A DNA stretch of 64,000 nucleotides from Pseudomonas orientalis (lineage in GTDB: Bacteria; Pseudomonadota; Gammaproteobacteria; Pseudomonadales; Pseudomonadaceae), in contig NZ_CP018049.1 of the NCBI RefSeq assembly GCF_002934065.1, forward strand, positions 370,501 to 434,500, in the 5' to 3' direction. Below are positions 48,457 through 58,855 of the stretch, piece after piece (the stretch's first letter is position 1; the number at the start of each line of letters is the position of its first letter). Both the position numbers and the translations under genes were made by a program. The notes beneath the pieces were generated by a model. The model ran no database searches and had not been told where the DNA came from. It saw only the letters and a program-made list of their open reading frames with translations.

Positions 48457-49257
48457 ATGTTCAAAAGGTATTGTTCGGCACTGCTGATAGGTGTTGTCGT
48501 ATTGCTTCACACCGGCTTGCTCTCTGCCGGGGCGATTGACGACGCTGTGCGCCGTGGCGTGCTGAAAGTGGGCACCACGCCGACTTACGTACCGTTCGAA
48601 ATGACGGACAAGCAGGGGCGCATCATAGGCTTCGAGATCGATTTGCTTCAGGCGATGAGCCGCGCGCTGGGGGTTGAACTCGAACTGGTCGCGGTGCCCT
48701 ACACACAATTGCTGCCGGGGCTGATGGAGAATAAGTTCGACTTGATCGGCAGCGGCATGACGGTCACCCAGGAACGTAACCTGCAGCTCAACTTCAGTGA
48801 TTCCTTTATCGTGGTGGGCCAATCCGTCCTGCTGAATTCGCGCCTGGCCGGCAGGGTATCGAGTATCGAAGACCTGGACGAGGCGGGTTATCGAATCGCG
48901 GTCACCGAAGGCACCACGGGCGAGGCCGCGGCGCAGCGCTTTCTGGGGGCGGCCCGGCTCCAGCGTTTCATAGCGCCGGAGGACGGCGTGCGCCAGGTGG
49001 TGGAGGGCAAGGCCGACGCCTTTATTTATGATGCGCCCTACAACCTGATCGCCATGACCCGGCCCGAGAACAGCGCATTACTGACGCTTGAGCAACCTTT
49101 TACCTTCGAACCCCTGGCGTTCGGCCTGAAAAAGGGTGATTACGACAGCGTCAACTGGATCAATCACTTCCTCAATCAAGTGGCCCAGGACGGCACCTAC
49201 GATCAATTGCACGACAAGTGGTTCAGGGACACTGCCTGGCTCGCGGAGATTGAATGA
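48457..49257 (+). CDS. amino-acid type ABC transporter binding protein (first of tandem pair)
   Basis: The 266-residue SBP family 3 protein has a signal peptide (about 1-25) and the mature start GAIDDAVRRGVLKVGT. It is clearly similar to the protein at 49476 but more diverged, with changed ligand-site surroundings (PTYVPFEMTDKQG retained). It is upstream of the paralogue, the permease and the ATPase. The ligand is unknown; the family binds polar or cationic amino acids. The start ATG has no strong Shine-Dalgarno. Confidence 0.88.
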   Translation: MFKRYCSALLIGVVVLLHTGLLSAGAIDDAVRRGVLKVGTTPTYVPFEMTDKQGRIIGFEIDLLQAMSRALGVELELVAVPYTQLLPGLMENKFDLIGSGMTVTQERNLQLNFSDSFIVVGQSVLLNSRLAGRVSSIEDLDEAGYRIAVTEGTTGEAAAQRFLGAARLQRFIAPEDGVRQVVEGKADAFIYDAPYNLIAMTRPENSALLTLEQPFTFEPLAFGLKKGDYDSVNWINHFLNQVAQDGTYDQLHDKWFRDTAWLAEIE

Positions 49258-49382
49258 TCGTCATAACTACTTACACATCAACTCATTAGCGAGTCCGTGC
49301 AGCGACCTGTCTAGGTCTTTAGTCAGGCGCCGCGCTGTAGGGCCTCTCTTGCAGGCCTCGATAACATTTAGTCGTGAAACCT

Positions 49383-49410
49383 TTGTGACGAGCAACGAGT
49401 GGGTTAGGAT
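49383..49410 (+). promoter_or_regulatory. candidate promoter of the second binding-protein gene
   Basis: TTGTGA and TAGGAT are 16 bp apart, followed by ATCGCACCCCGAAAT. Resembles the promoter at 48396. Confidence 0.45.
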
Positions 49411-49475
49411 CGCACCCCGAAATAGCGCAGCCCATAGCGCGCCAACCTTATAAAAACCGTTCAGGGGACTTGATG

Positions 49476-50273
49476 ATGAAAAAGTATCTTTCGATGCTGA
49501 TGCTCGGCGTCACTGCGCTGGTGGCGGCCACTGCGGCACAGGCCGGCGCCATCGATGATGCGGTCAAGCGCGGCACGCTGAAAGTCGGCATGGACCCGAC
49601 CTACATGCCGTTCGAAATGACCGACAAACGTGGTGAAATCATCGGCTTCGAAGTCGACATCCTCAAGGCCATGGCCAAGTCCATGGGCGTCAAGCTGGAG
49701 CTGGTGTCCACCGGCTACGACGGCATTATCCCGGCCTTCCTGACCGGCAAGTTCGACATGATCGGCAGCGGCATGACCCTGACCCAGGAGCGCAACCTGC
49801 GCCTGAACTTCAGCGAACCCTTCATCGTGGTCGGCCAGACCCTGCTGATTCGCAAGGAGCTGGAAGGCACCATCAAGTCCTATAAAGACCTGAACGACGA
49901 AAAATACCGCCTGACCTCCAAGCTGGGCACCACCGGTGAGATGGTTGCCAAAAAGCTGATCGCCAAAGCCAAGTACCACGGTTATGACAACGAGCAGGAA
50001 GGTGTGCTGGACGTGGTCAACGGCAAGGCGGACGCCTTTGTCTACGACGCGCCGTACAACGTGGTCGCCGAGAAGAAAGTCGGTAACGGCAAGCTGGTGT
50101 TCCTTGACGAACCCTTCACCTTTGAGCCCCTGGCGTTCGGCTTGAAGAAAGGCGACTACGACAGCGTCAACTTCATCAACAACTTCCTGCACCAGATCAA
50201 GAACGACGGCACCTACGATCGCATCCATGACAAGTGGTTCAAGAGCTCCGAGTGGCTCAAGGATATGGAATAA
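49476..50273 (+). CDS. amino-acid type ABC transporter binding protein (second of tandem pair)
   Basis: The 265-residue SBP family 3 protein has a signal peptide (cleavage after AQA near 21) and the mature start GAIDDAVKRGTLKVGM. It shares long blocks with the preceding gene (FEPLAFGLKKGDYDSVN). It corresponds in position to the binding protein beside opgH in P. aeruginosa (PA5076). Three starts are possible (TTG 49470, ATG 49473, ATG 49476); AGGGG spacing favours 49476. The permease gene is 123 bp downstream across a REP pair. Confidence 0.9.
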   Translation: MKKYLSMLMLGVTALVAATAAQAGAIDDAVKRGTLKVGMDPTYMPFEMTDKRGEIIGFEVDILKAMAKSMGVKLELVSTGYDGIIPAFLTGKFDMIGSGMTLTQERNLRLNFSEPFIVVGQTLLIRKELEGTIKSYKDLNDEKYRLTSKLGTTGEMVAKKLIAKAKYHGYDNEQEGVLDVVNGKADAFVYDAPYNVVAEKKVGNGKLVFLDEPFTFEPLAFGLKKGDYDSVNFINNFLHQIKNDGTYDRIHDKWFKSSEWLKDME

Positions 50274-50295
50274 GGCTTAAGACCGAGTTGCCTGT

Positions 50296-50360
50296 ATCGG
50301 GGGCAAGCCCCCTCCCACAGGGAAACGCATTCCAAATGTGGGAGGGGGCTTGCCCCCGAT
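50296..50360. repeat. everted REP pair
   Basis: Two GGGGGC-class REPs point away from each other, 22 bp apart, between the binding-protein and permease genes of one transport operon. Confidence 0.87.
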
Positions 50361-50396
50361 GGCGGCCGGCCAGGCAACACCTATGCGGACAGTGAA

Positions 50397-51356
50397 ATGA
50401 AACAGAAAAAAGCCCAATGGCCCTGGCACCTGCTGACCGTGGTCGTGCTGGTCGGCCTGGCCGGCGCCTTGTACTACGCCACCTCGCTGATGTCCTACGA
50501 ATGGCGCTGGAACCGGGTGCCCCAGTATTTCGCCTATCAGGCCGAAGAAGCGCAGCGTGCAGCCGTTATTTCCACCGTCATCGAGCTGGTCCGCAAGGGC
50601 GATGTGGCCGAGGTGACGCTGCGCAGTGATGCCGGTGCCGAGCAAAAGGTGACGGTCGCCGACAACAGCCTGCAAGTGGCGCGCGGCGATGATGTGGCTG
50701 AAGGTGACGTCATCGGTGTCAACCGTCATTGGGCATTGGGCCCGCTGATGTGGGGCTTGTGGACCACGCTGTGGTTGTCGGTGGTGTCCGGCATCCTGGG
50801 CCTGGCGATTGGCCTGGCCACCGGCTTGTGCCGGTTGTCCAGCAACCCGACCTTGCGCGACCTGTCGACGATCTACGTCGAACTGGTGCGCGGTACGCCG
50901 CTGCTGGTGCAGATCTTCATTTTCTATTTCTTTATCGGCACGGTGCTCAACCTGTCCCGGGAGTTTGCCGGGATCGCGGCGCTGTCGCTGTTCACCGGCG
51001 CCTACGTGGCGGAAATCGTGCGTGCCGGTGTGCAGTCGATCACCCGTGGCCAGGACGAGGCCGCGCGCTCCCTGGGCTTGAGCGCCAGCCAGTCGATGCG
51101 GCATGTGGTGTTGCCGCAGGCGTTCAAGCGCGTCCTGCCGCCGCTGGCCGGTCAATTCATCAGCCTGGTGAAAGACACTTCGTTGGTCTCGGTGATCGCG
51201 ATCACTGAGCTGCTCAAGAGCGGACGCGAAGTGATTACCACCTCATTTTCGCCCTTTGAAATTCTGTTCTGTGTGGCAGGCCTGTACCTGCTGATCAACC
51301 TGCCGCTGTCGAAAATGGCCAGCCGGCTTGAGCGGAGGCTCGCGCAAAGTGATTGA
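50397..51356 (+). CDS. amino-acid type ABC transporter permease with N-terminal periplasmic domain
   Basis: The 319-residue protein is longer than the usual 220-240 residues of the GlnP/HisM class. An N-terminal membrane helix (about 8-30) is followed by a hydrophilic, probably periplasmic part (about 32-110, [18 protein letters not shown]), then the normal BPD_transp_1 core with the EAA motif near 220-250. The extra domain may be specific to pseudomonads. The stop overlaps the ATPase start by 8 bp. Confidence 0.9.
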   Translation: MKQKKAQWPWHLLTVVVLVGLAGALYYATSLMSYEWRWNRVPQYFAYQAEEAQRAAVISTVIELVRKGDVAEVTLRSDAGAEQKVTVADNSLQVARGDDVAEGDVIGVNRHWALGPLMWGLWTTLWLSVVSGILGLAIGLATGLCRLSSNPTLRDLSTIYVELVRGTPLLVQIFIFYFFIGTVLNLSREFAGIAALSLFTGAYVAEIVRAGVQSITRGQDEAARSLGLSASQSMRHVVLPQAFKRVLPPLAGQFISLVKDTSLVSVIAITELLKSGREVITTSFSPFEILFCVAGLYLLINLPLSKMASRLERRLAQSD

Positions 51357-52083
51357 AGTCCGCGATCTGGTAAAAGTCTTCGATACCCGTGGCCATGTGG
51401 TGCGCGCCGTGGACCATGTCACCACCCAGGTAGCCAGGGGCGAAGTGCTGGTGGTGATCGGCCCGTCCGGTTCCGGCAAGTCCACTTTTCTGCGCTGTCT
51501 TAATGGGCTGGAGGAGTTCGATTCAGGTTCGGTCAGCATCGACGGCCTGCAACTGGCCGACCCGAAGACCGATGTGAATGCCTACCGCCGTGAAGTCGGC
51601 ATGGTGTTCCAGCATTTCAACCTGTTCCCTCATATGACCGTGCTGGAGAACCTGTGCCTGGCGCAAAAGGTCGTGCGCAAGCGCGGCAAGCGAGAGCGTG
51701 AGGCCAAGGCCCTGGCATTGCTGGAGAAGGTTGGTATCGCCCAGAAAGCCAATGAGTTTCCGTCGCGCCTTTCCGGAGGCCAGCAGCAGCGGGTGGCGAT
51801 TGCCCGAGCCCTGGCAATGGAGCCCAAGGTGATGCTGTTTGACGAACCGACCTCGGCGCTGGACCCGGAAATGGTCGGCGAGGTGCTCGACGTCATGAAG
51901 ACCCTGGCCCTGGAAGGCATGACCATGGTCTGCGTCACCCACGAGATGGGCTTTGCCCGCGAAGTGGCGGACCGGGTGTTGTTCTTCGATCACGGCAAAT
52001 TGCTGGAAGACGCGGCGCCGGCGGAGTTCTTCGATGCACCCAAGGACCCACGCGCCCAGGCTTTCCTGCGCCAGGTTTTATAA
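51349..52083 (+). CDS. amino-acid type ABC transporter ATPase
   Basis: A 244-residue ATPase with Walker [10 protein letters not shown] near 38, signature LSGGQQQRV near 141 and Walker [13 protein letters not shown] near 160. It belongs to the GlnQ/HisP class. GTG 51349 follows GCGGAGG by 10 nt; the alternative TTG at 51328 would add 7 residues. The stop TAA is formed partly by the first bases of the following REPIN. Confidence 0.93.
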   Translation: MIEVRDLVKVFDTRGHVVRAVDHVTTQVARGEVLVVIGPSGSGKSTFLRCLNGLEEFDSGSVSIDGLQLADPKTDVNAYRREVGMVFQHFNLFPHMTVLENLCLAQKVVRKRGKREREAKALALLEKVGIAQKANEFPSRLSGGQQQRVAIARALAMEPKVMLFDEPTSALDPEMVGEVLDVMKTLALEGMTMVCVTHEMGFAREVADRVLFFDHGKLLEDAAPAEFFDAPKDPRAQAFLRQVL

Positions 52084-52176
52084 ATGTGGGAGGGGGCTTG
52101 CCCCCGATGGCGGTCTGTCAGTCTCTTCTGTATTGACTGTTACACCGCTATCGGGGGCAAGCCCCCTCCCACATTT
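52082..52176. repeat. REPIN joining two stop codons
   Basis: Facing REP doublet with AAATGTGGG/CCCACATTT ends. The first A residues belong to the ATPase TAA (52081-52083) and the last T belongs to the TGA of the converging chemoreceptor gene (52176-52178). Confidence 0.92.
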
Positions 52177-54083
52177 CAGAGCTTGAATTTGCCGACCAGC
52201 GTCTGCAAATCCACGCTCAACCGCGTCAACTGAACACTCGCCGCCGCCGTTTCCTCGCTGGCGGCTGCGGTCTGTTCCGACACATCCCGCACCTTCAATA
52301 CACTGCGATTGATTTCCTCGGCCACCGCGCTTTGCTGCTCGGCGGCGGCGGCAATCTGCGGGTTCATTTCCTGGATCACCGCCACCGTGCGGGCAATCGC
52401 CGTCAGGGCCTCACCAGCGTCGCGGGTCAGGGCAACGCTGTTGTCGGTCAGGTTGCGGCTGCTGTCCATGATGTCCGCTACCTGTTGGGTGCCGTTATGC
52501 AGGCCGAGGATCAGCCCTTCGATTTCTTCAGCCGACTCCTGTGTGCGTTGGGCCAGGCTGCGTACTTCATCGGCGACCACGGCGAAGCCTTGGCCGGCAG
52601 TGCCCGCGCGCGCCGCTTCGATCGCGGCGTTCAGGGCCAGCAGGTTGGTCTGCTGGGACACCGACTTGATCACGTCCAGCACGCTGGCGATCTTTTGGCT
52701 TTCCTGTTGCAGGGTCAGCATGGCGCGACCGGACAAGGCCATTTCACTGGCCAGGTTGCCGATCTGCTCAACCGCCTGGGTGACCACCTGCTCACCGGCG
52801 CCGGCCTGCTGGTCGGCTTCGTTGGCGGCAACGGACGCGCGTTCGGCATGACGTGCGACTTCCTGGGCGGTGGCGAGCATTTCATTCATCGCTGTTGCCA
52901 CCTGGTCGGTTTCATCTTTCTGGTCGTTGAGCCCGTTACGGGTCTGTTCGGTAACGCTGGACAACTGCGTCGCCGCACCGGCGATCTGGCGGGCGCTGTC
53001 GCCGATGCTGCTGATCAGGCTGCGCAAGCTGCGGGTCATCTGCCCGATGCTGTGTTGCAGTTGGCCCAGTTCGTCGCGGCGCTCCACCTGGATATCGTGG
53101 CTCAGGTCGCCGTTCGCTATGCGGTTGGCGCACGCAAGCGCCTGGCGTAGCGGCACGCTGATCTGCCGCGCTATCCACCAGGCGGCCAGGGTGCCGAACA
53201 GCAGTGCTACAACGGTGACGCTGGTGAGCAGGGTACGGGTTCGGTCCGCTTCCCGGTCGCGCTTTGAGACTTGGGCCTGGCTTAACAGGTCGTTTTGTTC
53301 CAGTACTTGATCGAGTTGTTGTTCGACTCGTTTCTGCACGGCTTCGGTATTGAGCTGGGCCTCCTTGAGCGTTATCAATTGCTCGCGGTAGGTGGTCAAT
53401 TGGGTTTTGAGCAACGCGGCATCTACTGGAAGGGCCATGACGGCCATCTGAGCAGCCTCCAGTGCATCGAGCGCCGTGCTGACTGTTTGGGCATAGGTTT
53501 GCAGTGAGTCGGCTGCCCAGGCGGGGTTCTGGGTGGCATCATCAGCAAGTGTTATTGCCTGGCGCAGGTCTTCAATGGCATCAAGGGCTTTCTGGTCATC
53601 CTGGTCAGGCAAATCACTGGCGAATTGGGCCAGGGTGTCGCTGGTCTCAAGCGCCATTGTCTTGAGCGGAGCACGGGCTTTTTCACGTTGTTCGACCAGC
53701 GACGGCAGCTCGCCGAGTGCGGCTTTCAATCCCGCTATCAGGTTGGTTGTCTGCTGAAGGTGCCGTTGATCGGAGGGCGCACTCATGCGGATTGAGAGGT
53801 CAGCGAGATACAGTTCGATTTTTCCGATCTGCGCGTTGATTTTGCCCAGGCTGGCAGTGTCCGCCAGTATTCGGTACACAATTCGATCGGCACGCATGGC
53901 TTCGGCATCAACAGCCAATTGTCCCAATGTCGTCAGCTTGGAAGAGCGTTCAAGCACGGCATTCAGAGCTTGCCAGCCTGTCACTGCGATGATGAGACTG
54001 AGGAGCAGCACCAGGCCAAAACCCAGGGCGAGTTTGAGGCGAACGCTGATGTTGCTCAGCGAGCGAGTCAGCCAAGTAAACAT
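52176..54083 (-). CDS. methyl-accepting chemotaxis protein, HBM-type sensor (first)
   Basis: The 635-residue chemoreceptor has membrane segments near 16-38 and 283-305, enclosing a helical periplasmic sensor of about 245 residues that fits the HBM (helical bimodular) class, then HAMP (about 305-360) and the signalling domain with the conserved tip [19 protein letters not shown] near 473-491. P. aeruginosa carries the alpha-ketoglutarate receptor McpK at this position (PA5072). Which of the two receptors here is the counterpart is unknown. Confidence 0.9.
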   Translation of the reverse strand: MFTWLTRSLSNISVRLKLALGFGLVLLLSLIIAVTGWQALNAVLERSSKLTTLGQLAVDAEAMRADRIVYRILADTASLGKINAQIGKIELYLADLSIRMSAPSDQRHLQQTTNLIAGLKAALGELPSLVEQREKARAPLKTMALETSDTLAQFASDLPDQDDQKALDAIEDLRQAITLADDATQNPAWAADSLQTYAQTVSTALDALEAAQMAVMALPVDAALLKTQLTTYREQLITLKEAQLNTEAVQKRVEQQLDQVLEQNDLLSQAQVSKRDREADRTRTLLTSVTVVALLFGTLAAWWIARQISVPLRQALACANRIANGDLSHDIQVERRDELGQLQHSIGQMTRSLRSLISSIGDSARQIAGAATQLSSVTEQTRNGLNDQKDETDQVATAMNEMLATAQEVARHAERASVAANEADQQAGAGEQVVTQAVEQIGNLASEMALSGRAMLTLQQESQKIASVLDVIKSVSQQTNLLALNAAIEAARAGTAGQGFAVVADEVRSLAQRTQESAEEIEGLILGLHNGTQQVADIMDSSRNLTDNSVALTRDAGEALTAIARTVAVIQEMNPQIAAAAEQQSAVAEEINRSVLKVRDVSEQTAAASEETAAASVQLTRLSVDLQTLVGKFKL

Positions 54084-54218
54084 GGTGAACCTCCAAATCT
54101 GAAAAAGCGCTTAGCAACAGAGCAAACGCTAATCCGAATCGAGGTGAGGGCGGGCTGATAACCGTGTAGGAAATTTCACAAGAAGCGGCAGCCGCAATCG
54201 GCTGCCGCGCAAGTCGGG

Positions 54219-56135
54219 TCAGATGCGGAAACGTCCGACCAGGGTTTGCAAGTAGATGCCCAGGCGCGCCAGCTCAGCACTGGACGCCGCCGTTTCTTCG
54301 CTGGCCGAAGACGTCTGCTCGGAGACATCGCGCACATTCAACACGCTGCGGTTGATCTCTTCGGCAACGGCGCTTTGCTGCTCGGCGGCGGTGGCGATCT
54401 GCGAGTTCATCGCCTGGATGGTCGACACGGTGCGAGTAATGCTCTCCAGCGCGCTGCCGGCGCGGCGGGTCAGTTCGACACTGCTGTCGGTCAGGCCGCG
54501 ACTGTTGTCCATGATGGTCGCCACCTGCTGCGTGCCGTTTTGCAGGCCGACGATCAGCTCCTCGATCTCCTCGGTGGACTTCTGTGTGCGCTGGGCAAGA
54601 CTGCGCACTTCGTCGGCGACCACGGCGAAGCCACGCCCGGCTTCACCGGCACGCGCCGCTTCAATGGCCGCGTTAAGCGCCAGCAGATTGGTTTGCTGGG
54701 CCACGGACTTGATGACGTCAAGCACACTGCCGATCTTGTCACTTTCGCGCTTCAGGTCGCCCATGGCGATCGTCGAATTGCCGACTTCAGTGGCCAGGCG
54801 TTCGATCTGGGCGATAGCTTCACCGACCACTCGGTCGCCTTCGCGGGCCTGCACGTCGGCGGCCACGGCGGCTTCCGACGCTTCTTCGGCATTGCGCGCC
54901 ACTTCCTGCACAGTGGCCGCCATTTCGTTCATGGCCGTGGCCACCTGGTCGGTCTCGATTTTCTGACTGTTGACCCCGGCGCTGGTCTGTTCGGTGACTG
55001 CCGACAGCTGCTCGGCGGCGCTGGCGATCTGGGTGACGCCGTCGCTGATACCGCCAATCAACGTGCGCAGGCCCAGGGTCATGCTTTGCATGGCGCGTTG
55101 CAGTTGGCCCAGTTCATCCTGGCGGGCGGACTCCAGATTGTGGCTGAGGTCGCCCGAGGCCACGCGCTCGGCGACCTTGAGGGTTTGATTGAGCGGGATG
55201 ATGATCTGGCGAGTGATGGCCCAGGCGGCGAAGAGGCCAAACAGCAGTGCCAGCAGGGTAGACAGCAGCAACAGCTGTTTGGCTTGGGCGGCGTCGCTGT
55301 CGCGGACCACGGTTTGCGAGGCAGTGAGTTTGCTGCTGCGGTCCAGCAGAATGTCGCCCTGGACGTTCATGATTTTCAGCGCGGCGGCGCTGGCCACCTG
55401 CGAGTCACGGTACTGGCTGACAGCAGCACGGTAGGCTTGCAGCGAGGTGCCGGCCTGTTGCAGGTTGGTGGAAAATTGATCAGGTAGCTGGCCGTTGAGC
55501 GCGGCGATTTTCTTCAGGGCATTATCGATGGCATCCAGCGCGGGCTGCTCGGCTTCGACTTTGCCGCTGTAGGTGTAGCCGCGCACCTGGAACCGCGCCT
55601 GCTGGATCAGCTTGCTCAGGTCGACGATGCTGTTGAACTGGCTGACGCTGTCGCCCTGTAGCAGGGTCTTTTCCACTTCGCCGACTTTGAGCACCGCATT
55701 GTCAGCAGTATCGCCGAGCTTGCTGCGCGCGTTTTCGCGATTGGCACCCGCCTGGACCATGGCGTCGAAGGCGCGCTTGTACTGGTCAACGGCGGCGAGC
55801 TGGTCATCGACCAGCGCGATATCGGCGGGCTGTTCAATCAGCGCCCGGGCCGTTTTCAGGCCGCTTTCCAGCTGGCCCAGAAATCCGTTGACTGCCCCCG
55901 GGCCCTGCTCGCCACGGCGCATTTCAAAGTCCAGGCGCGCGATGCGCAGGTCCTTGCTCAAATCGTTGAGGCTGGCGATGTAGCCCAGTTTGTCGCCACG
56001 GCTGATCACGCCCGAGAGCCCGGCCCAGCCTGTGAGCGTGATGATTAATGTAAGCAGCAACACCAGGCCGAAGCCGACGCCCAACTTGGTTTTGACGCTG
56101 ACATTCCCCAGCTTTTCGGCTAACCAACGATACAT
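54219..56135 (-). CDS. methyl-accepting chemotaxis protein, HBM-type sensor (second)
   Basis: The 638-residue chemoreceptor has the same layout as its neighbour: membrane segments near 17-38 and 285-307, an HBM-type sensor, HAMP and a signalling domain with the tip [19 protein letters not shown] near 476-494. The signalling halves are nearly identical and the sensors are much more diverged, as expected of a tandem duplication with ligand specialisation. 135 bp separate the two genes. Confidence 0.9.
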   Translation of the reverse strand: MYRWLAEKLGNVSVKTKLGVGFGLVLLLTLIITLTGWAGLSGVISRGDKLGYIASLNDLSKDLRIARLDFEMRRGEQGPGAVNGFLGQLESGLKTARALIEQPADIALVDDQLAAVDQYKRAFDAMVQAGANRENARSKLGDTADNAVLKVGEVEKTLLQGDSVSQFNSIVDLSKLIQQARFQVRGYTYSGKVEAEQPALDAIDNALKKIAALNGQLPDQFSTNLQQAGTSLQAYRAAVSQYRDSQVASAAALKIMNVQGDILLDRSSKLTASQTVVRDSDAAQAKQLLLLSTLLALLFGLFAAWAITRQIIIPLNQTLKVAERVASGDLSHNLESARQDELGQLQRAMQSMTLGLRTLIGGISDGVTQIASAAEQLSAVTEQTSAGVNSQKIETDQVATAMNEMAATVQEVARNAEEASEAAVAADVQAREGDRVVGEAIAQIERLATEVGNSTIAMGDLKRESDKIGSVLDVIKSVAQQTNLLALNAAIEAARAGEAGRGFAVVADEVRSLAQRTQKSTEEIEELIVGLQNGTQQVATIMDNSRGLTDSSVELTRRAGSALESITRTVSTIQAMNSQIATAAEQQSAVAEEINRSVLNVRDVSEQTSSASEETAASSAELARLGIYLQTLVGRFRI

Positions 56136-56219
56136 GCTGCAAACTCCCCTGGAACAAGGCTTGGACTTATTCCGGGGTTATCGGCATGTGTATGAAATTC
56201 TGAAGCGACGCAGTACCCC

Positions 56220-56309
56220 TGTGGGAGGGGGCTTGCCCCCGATAGCGGTGTATCAGCCACTGAATGTGGCGACTGATACTCTGTCATCGGGGGCAAGCCC
56301 CCTCCCACA
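56220..56309. repeat. REPIN at the rsmE stop
   Basis: Facing doublet whose terminal CACAT runs into the rsmE stop codon (TTA at 56310-56312 on the plus strand). It lies between rsmE and the second chemoreceptor, which are transcribed in the same direction. Confidence 0.9.
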
Positions 56310-57017
56310 TTAGAACAAGCGGGCGAGCAGGGCGGTCACGGCGGTTTCAACCCGCAGGATGCGCGCGCCGAGTTGCACCGGCTGCAGGCCGGCCTTGCTC
56401 AGCAATTCGACTTCATAGGGTATCCAGCCACCTTCCGGCCCGATCGCCAGGGTCACCGGTTCATCCAGGCCGCGGGGGCAGGGCGGGTAGTCGCCGGGGT
56501 GGCCGATCAGGCCAAGCGTGCCGGTGGTCATGGCCGGCAAGCGATCTTCAACGAACGGCTTGAAGCGCTTCTCGATAATGATCTCGGGCAATACCGTGTC
56601 CCGCGCCTGTTCCAGGCCGAGAATAAGCTGCTCGCGAATCGCTTCAGGCTCCAGGAACGGGGTCTGCCAGAAGCTTTTTTCCACGCGGTAGCTGTTGACC
56701 AGTACAACCTTCGGCACGCCCATGGCGGCTACCGTTTGCAGCACCCGACGCAGCATTTTCGGACGAGGCAGGGCCAGCAGCAGGGTCAGCGGCAGTTTGC
56801 TCGGCGGCGCCTGGTCGAAGCCGACGTGCAGCTCGGCTTCCCCGGCTTCCAGGCGCAGCAGTTGGGCACTACCCATCAGCCCGCCAATGCGGCCCACGCG
56901 CAGGTTGTCGCCGACCACGGCGCGGTGCACCTCCTGCATATGCACCAGGCGCCGATCACGCAGCACCACCCGGTCGGCCGCGATAAAGTCGGCGTCTTCC
57001 AGCAGCAGCAGGTTCAC
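56310..57017 (-). CDS. rsmE: 16S rRNA (uracil(1498)-N3)-methyltransferase
   Basis: RsmE methylates U1498 in helix 44 of 16S rRNA. The 235-residue SPOUT protein has an N-terminal PUA-like domain (about 1-70) and a C-terminal knot with AIGPEGGW near 192 and the [16 protein letters not shown] end. The start is GTG 57017, overlapping the tatC stop by 4 bp (GTGA), so it closes the operon and is co-translated. Confidence 0.92.
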   Translation of the reverse strand: MNLLLLEDADFIAADRVVLRDRRLVHMQEVHRAVVGDNLRVGRIGGLMGSAQLLRLEAGEAELHVGFDQAPPSKLPLTLLLALPRPKMLRRVLQTVAAMGVPKVVLVNSYRVEKSFWQTPFLEPEAIREQLILGLEQARDTVLPEIIIEKRFKPFVEDRLPAMTTGTLGLIGHPGDYPPCPRGLDEPVTLAIGPEGGWIPYEVELLSKAGLQPVQLGARILRVETAVTALLARLF

Positions 57018-57805
57018 GGCTGGGTCGCTGGCGGCTGGTCGTCGTCGGCGGTCTGGTCGTCCGGGTGCTCGCCACGCTTGCTGATCAAGCCGCTGAACAG
57101 GATGCCGATCTCGAACAGCATCCACATCGGCACGGCCAGCAGGGTCTGGGAGAAGATGTCCGGCGGGGTAAGGATCATGCCGACCACGAAGCAGCCGATG
57201 ATCACGTAAGGACGGATTTTCTTCAGGTAAGCCACGTTGACGACGCCGATCCACACCAGCAACACCACCGCCACCGGAATTTCGAAGGCTACGCCGAAGG
57301 CGAAGAACAGCGTCATCACGAAGTCGAGGTAGCTGGTGATGTCGGTCATCATTTCCACGCCGGCCGGGGTGGCGGCGGCGAAGAATTTGAAGATCAGCGG
57401 GAACACCAGGAAGTAGGCGAAGGCCATGCCGGTATAGAACAGCAGGATGCTCGACACCAGCAACGGCACGGCGATGCGCTTCTCATGCTTGTACAGCCCC
57501 GGCGCGATGAAGCCCCAGATCTGATGCAGGATCACCGGGATCGCCAGGAACAGCGAGACCATCATGGTCAGCTTCAACGGCGTCAGGAACGGCGAAGACA
57601 CGTCGGTGGCGATCATCGTCGCGCCGGCCGGCAGATACTGGCGCAGCGGCGTGGAGACGAAGGTATAGATCTGCTGGGTGAAGGCAAACAGCCCGGCAAA
57701 GATGATGAAGATGGCCGCTACGCAACGCAGCAGGCGGGTACGCAGCTCAGTGAGGTGCGAGACCAGCGGCATGTGCTGGTCGTTTTCCGGTTTATCAGCG
57801 CTCAT
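57014..57805 (-). CDS. tatC: Sec-independent protein translocase subunit TatC
   Basis: TatC is the receptor for twin-arginine signal peptides in the inner membrane. The 263-residue protein has about six membrane segments; landmarks are [11 protein letters not shown] near 16-26, [38 protein letters not shown] (72-109) read as a helix pair, and a late EIGILFS. The start overlaps the tatB stop by 4 bp. Confidence 0.96.
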   Translation of the reverse strand: MSADKPENDQHMPLVSHLTELRTRLLRCVAAIFIIFAGLFAFTQQIYTFVSTPLRQYLPAGATMIATDVSSPFLTPLKLTMMVSLFLAIPVILHQIWGFIAPGLYKHEKRIAVPLLVSSILLFYTGMAFAYFLVFPLIFKFFAAATPAGVEMMTDITSYLDFVMTLFFAFGVAFEIPVAVVLLVWIGVVNVAYLKKIRPYVIIGCFVVGMILTPPDIFSQTLLAVPMWMLFEIGILFSGLISKRGEHPDDQTADDDQPPATQP

Positions 57806-58206
57806 GGGGCTCGCGGCGGCAATGTAGGGTCATGGGGCGCGGGCGACGCAACGGGCGTCGGCGCAGGCTCGGTTGGCGCGGTCGGTGCCGGGGGGGCGGC
57901 TTCAGTCACAGGCGCGATACTGTTCTGGACCACAGGTTCCACCGGTTTGGCGGGCTCCTGCACCGGCGACAGAATCTTGCGCGTTTCCTGCTCCAACGAC
58001 AGGATGTGCTCGTTGTGCAATTGCCGGCGGATCTCGTCGGCACCGATTTCCCGCTCAACTTCCTGTTTGATCGCGTTGAAACTGCGTTTCAGGCGCCCGA
58101 TCCACAGGCCGGCCGTGCGTGCCGCACCGGGCAGGCGTTCGGGGCCCAATACCAGCAGGGCCACGAGGCCGACGAGCAGCAGTTCAGAGAAGCTGATACC
58201 AAACAT
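57802..58206 (-). CDS. tatB: Sec-independent protein translocase subunit TatB
   Basis: TatB forms the receptor complex with TatC. The 134-residue protein has the N-terminal membrane helix with [22 protein letters not shown] (split: helix 5-21), the hinge Gly-Pro, an amphipathic helix (about 22-75) and a flexible Pro-Ala-rich tail (about 80-134). Confidence 0.95.
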   Translation of the reverse strand: MFGISFSELLLVGLVALLVLGPERLPGAARTAGLWIGRLKRSFNAIKQEVEREIGADEIRRQLHNEHILSLEQETRKILSPVQEPAKPVEPVVQNSIAPVTEAAPPAPTAPTEPAPTPVASPAPHDPTLPPRAP

Positions 58207-58216
58207 TAGTCAGTGC

Positions 58217-58495
58217 TCACGAGTCTTTGCGGGTCGGCTCTTCGACTTTTTCAGCCTGCACGTCGAAGGTACGACGCTCGGTGATCGGCTGGGCGGCCTG
58301 CGGGTGCACAGGCTGGGCCGGTGGAACCGGGTTTGCAGTGGGCTCGGCCGGCTTTTCGTCGTCGTTCATGGCTTTGCGAAAGCCCTTGATCGACTCGCCG
58401 ACATCGGTGCCCAGGTTCTTGAGTTTCTTGGTGCCGAACACCAGTACCACGACCACCAGAATGACAATCCAGTGTTTCCAGTCAAAAATACCCAT
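58217..58495 (-). CDS. tatA: Sec-independent protein translocase subunit TatA
   Basis: TatA oligomerises to form the translocation pore. The 92-residue protein has [20 protein letters not shown] at its start as the membrane helix, the FGTKKL hinge, an amphipathic helix with IKGFRKAM and a variable polar tail. ATG 58495 gives the canonical start. It lies 10 bp before tatB and 25 bp after hisE. Confidence 0.96.
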   Translation of the reverse strand: MGIFDWKHWIVILVVVVLVFGTKKLKNLGTDVGESIKGFRKAMNDDEKPAEPTANPVPPAQPVHPQAAQPITERRTFDVQAEKVEEPTRKDS

Positions 58496-58520
58496 GCTGC
58501 AAATCCTCGATAAAAGTTGT

Positions 58521-58853
58521 TCAGGTGGACGGGCGTGCAGCCTTCTCGGCGTGCCCGGACAGGCCGAAGCGACGGTCCAGTTCATCCAGCACGGCCTGTG
58601 GATGCTGCCCCAGTTGGGCGAGCATGACCAGGCTATGGAACCACAGGTCGGCGGTCTCATAGATGACATCGCTGCAATCGCCGCTGATCTGCGCATCCTT
58701 GGCGGCAATGATCGTCTCGACGGATTCTTCGCCGAGTTTTTCCAGGATCTTGTTCAGACCCTTGTGATACAGGCTGGCGACATAGGAACTGTCGGCATCC
58801 GCGCCCTTGCGCTCTTCCAGCACCTGGGCCACGCGGTTGAGGGTATCGCTCAT
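58521..58853 (-). CDS. hisE: phosphoribosyl-ATP pyrophosphatase
   Basis: HisE hydrolyses phosphoribosyl-ATP to PR-AMP, the second histidine biosynthetic step. The 110-residue MazG-like protein has the metal motif [11 protein letters not shown] near 41 and [10 protein letters not shown] near 68. hisI is 2 bp upstream; in enterics the two activities are fused, here they are separate proteins. Confidence 0.95.
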   Translation of the reverse strand: MSDTLNRVAQVLEERKGADADSSYVASLYHKGLNKILEKLGEESVETIIAAKDAQISGDCSDVIYETADLWFHSLVMLAQLGQHPQAVLDELDRRFGLSGHAEKAARPST

Positions 58854-58855
58854 GA

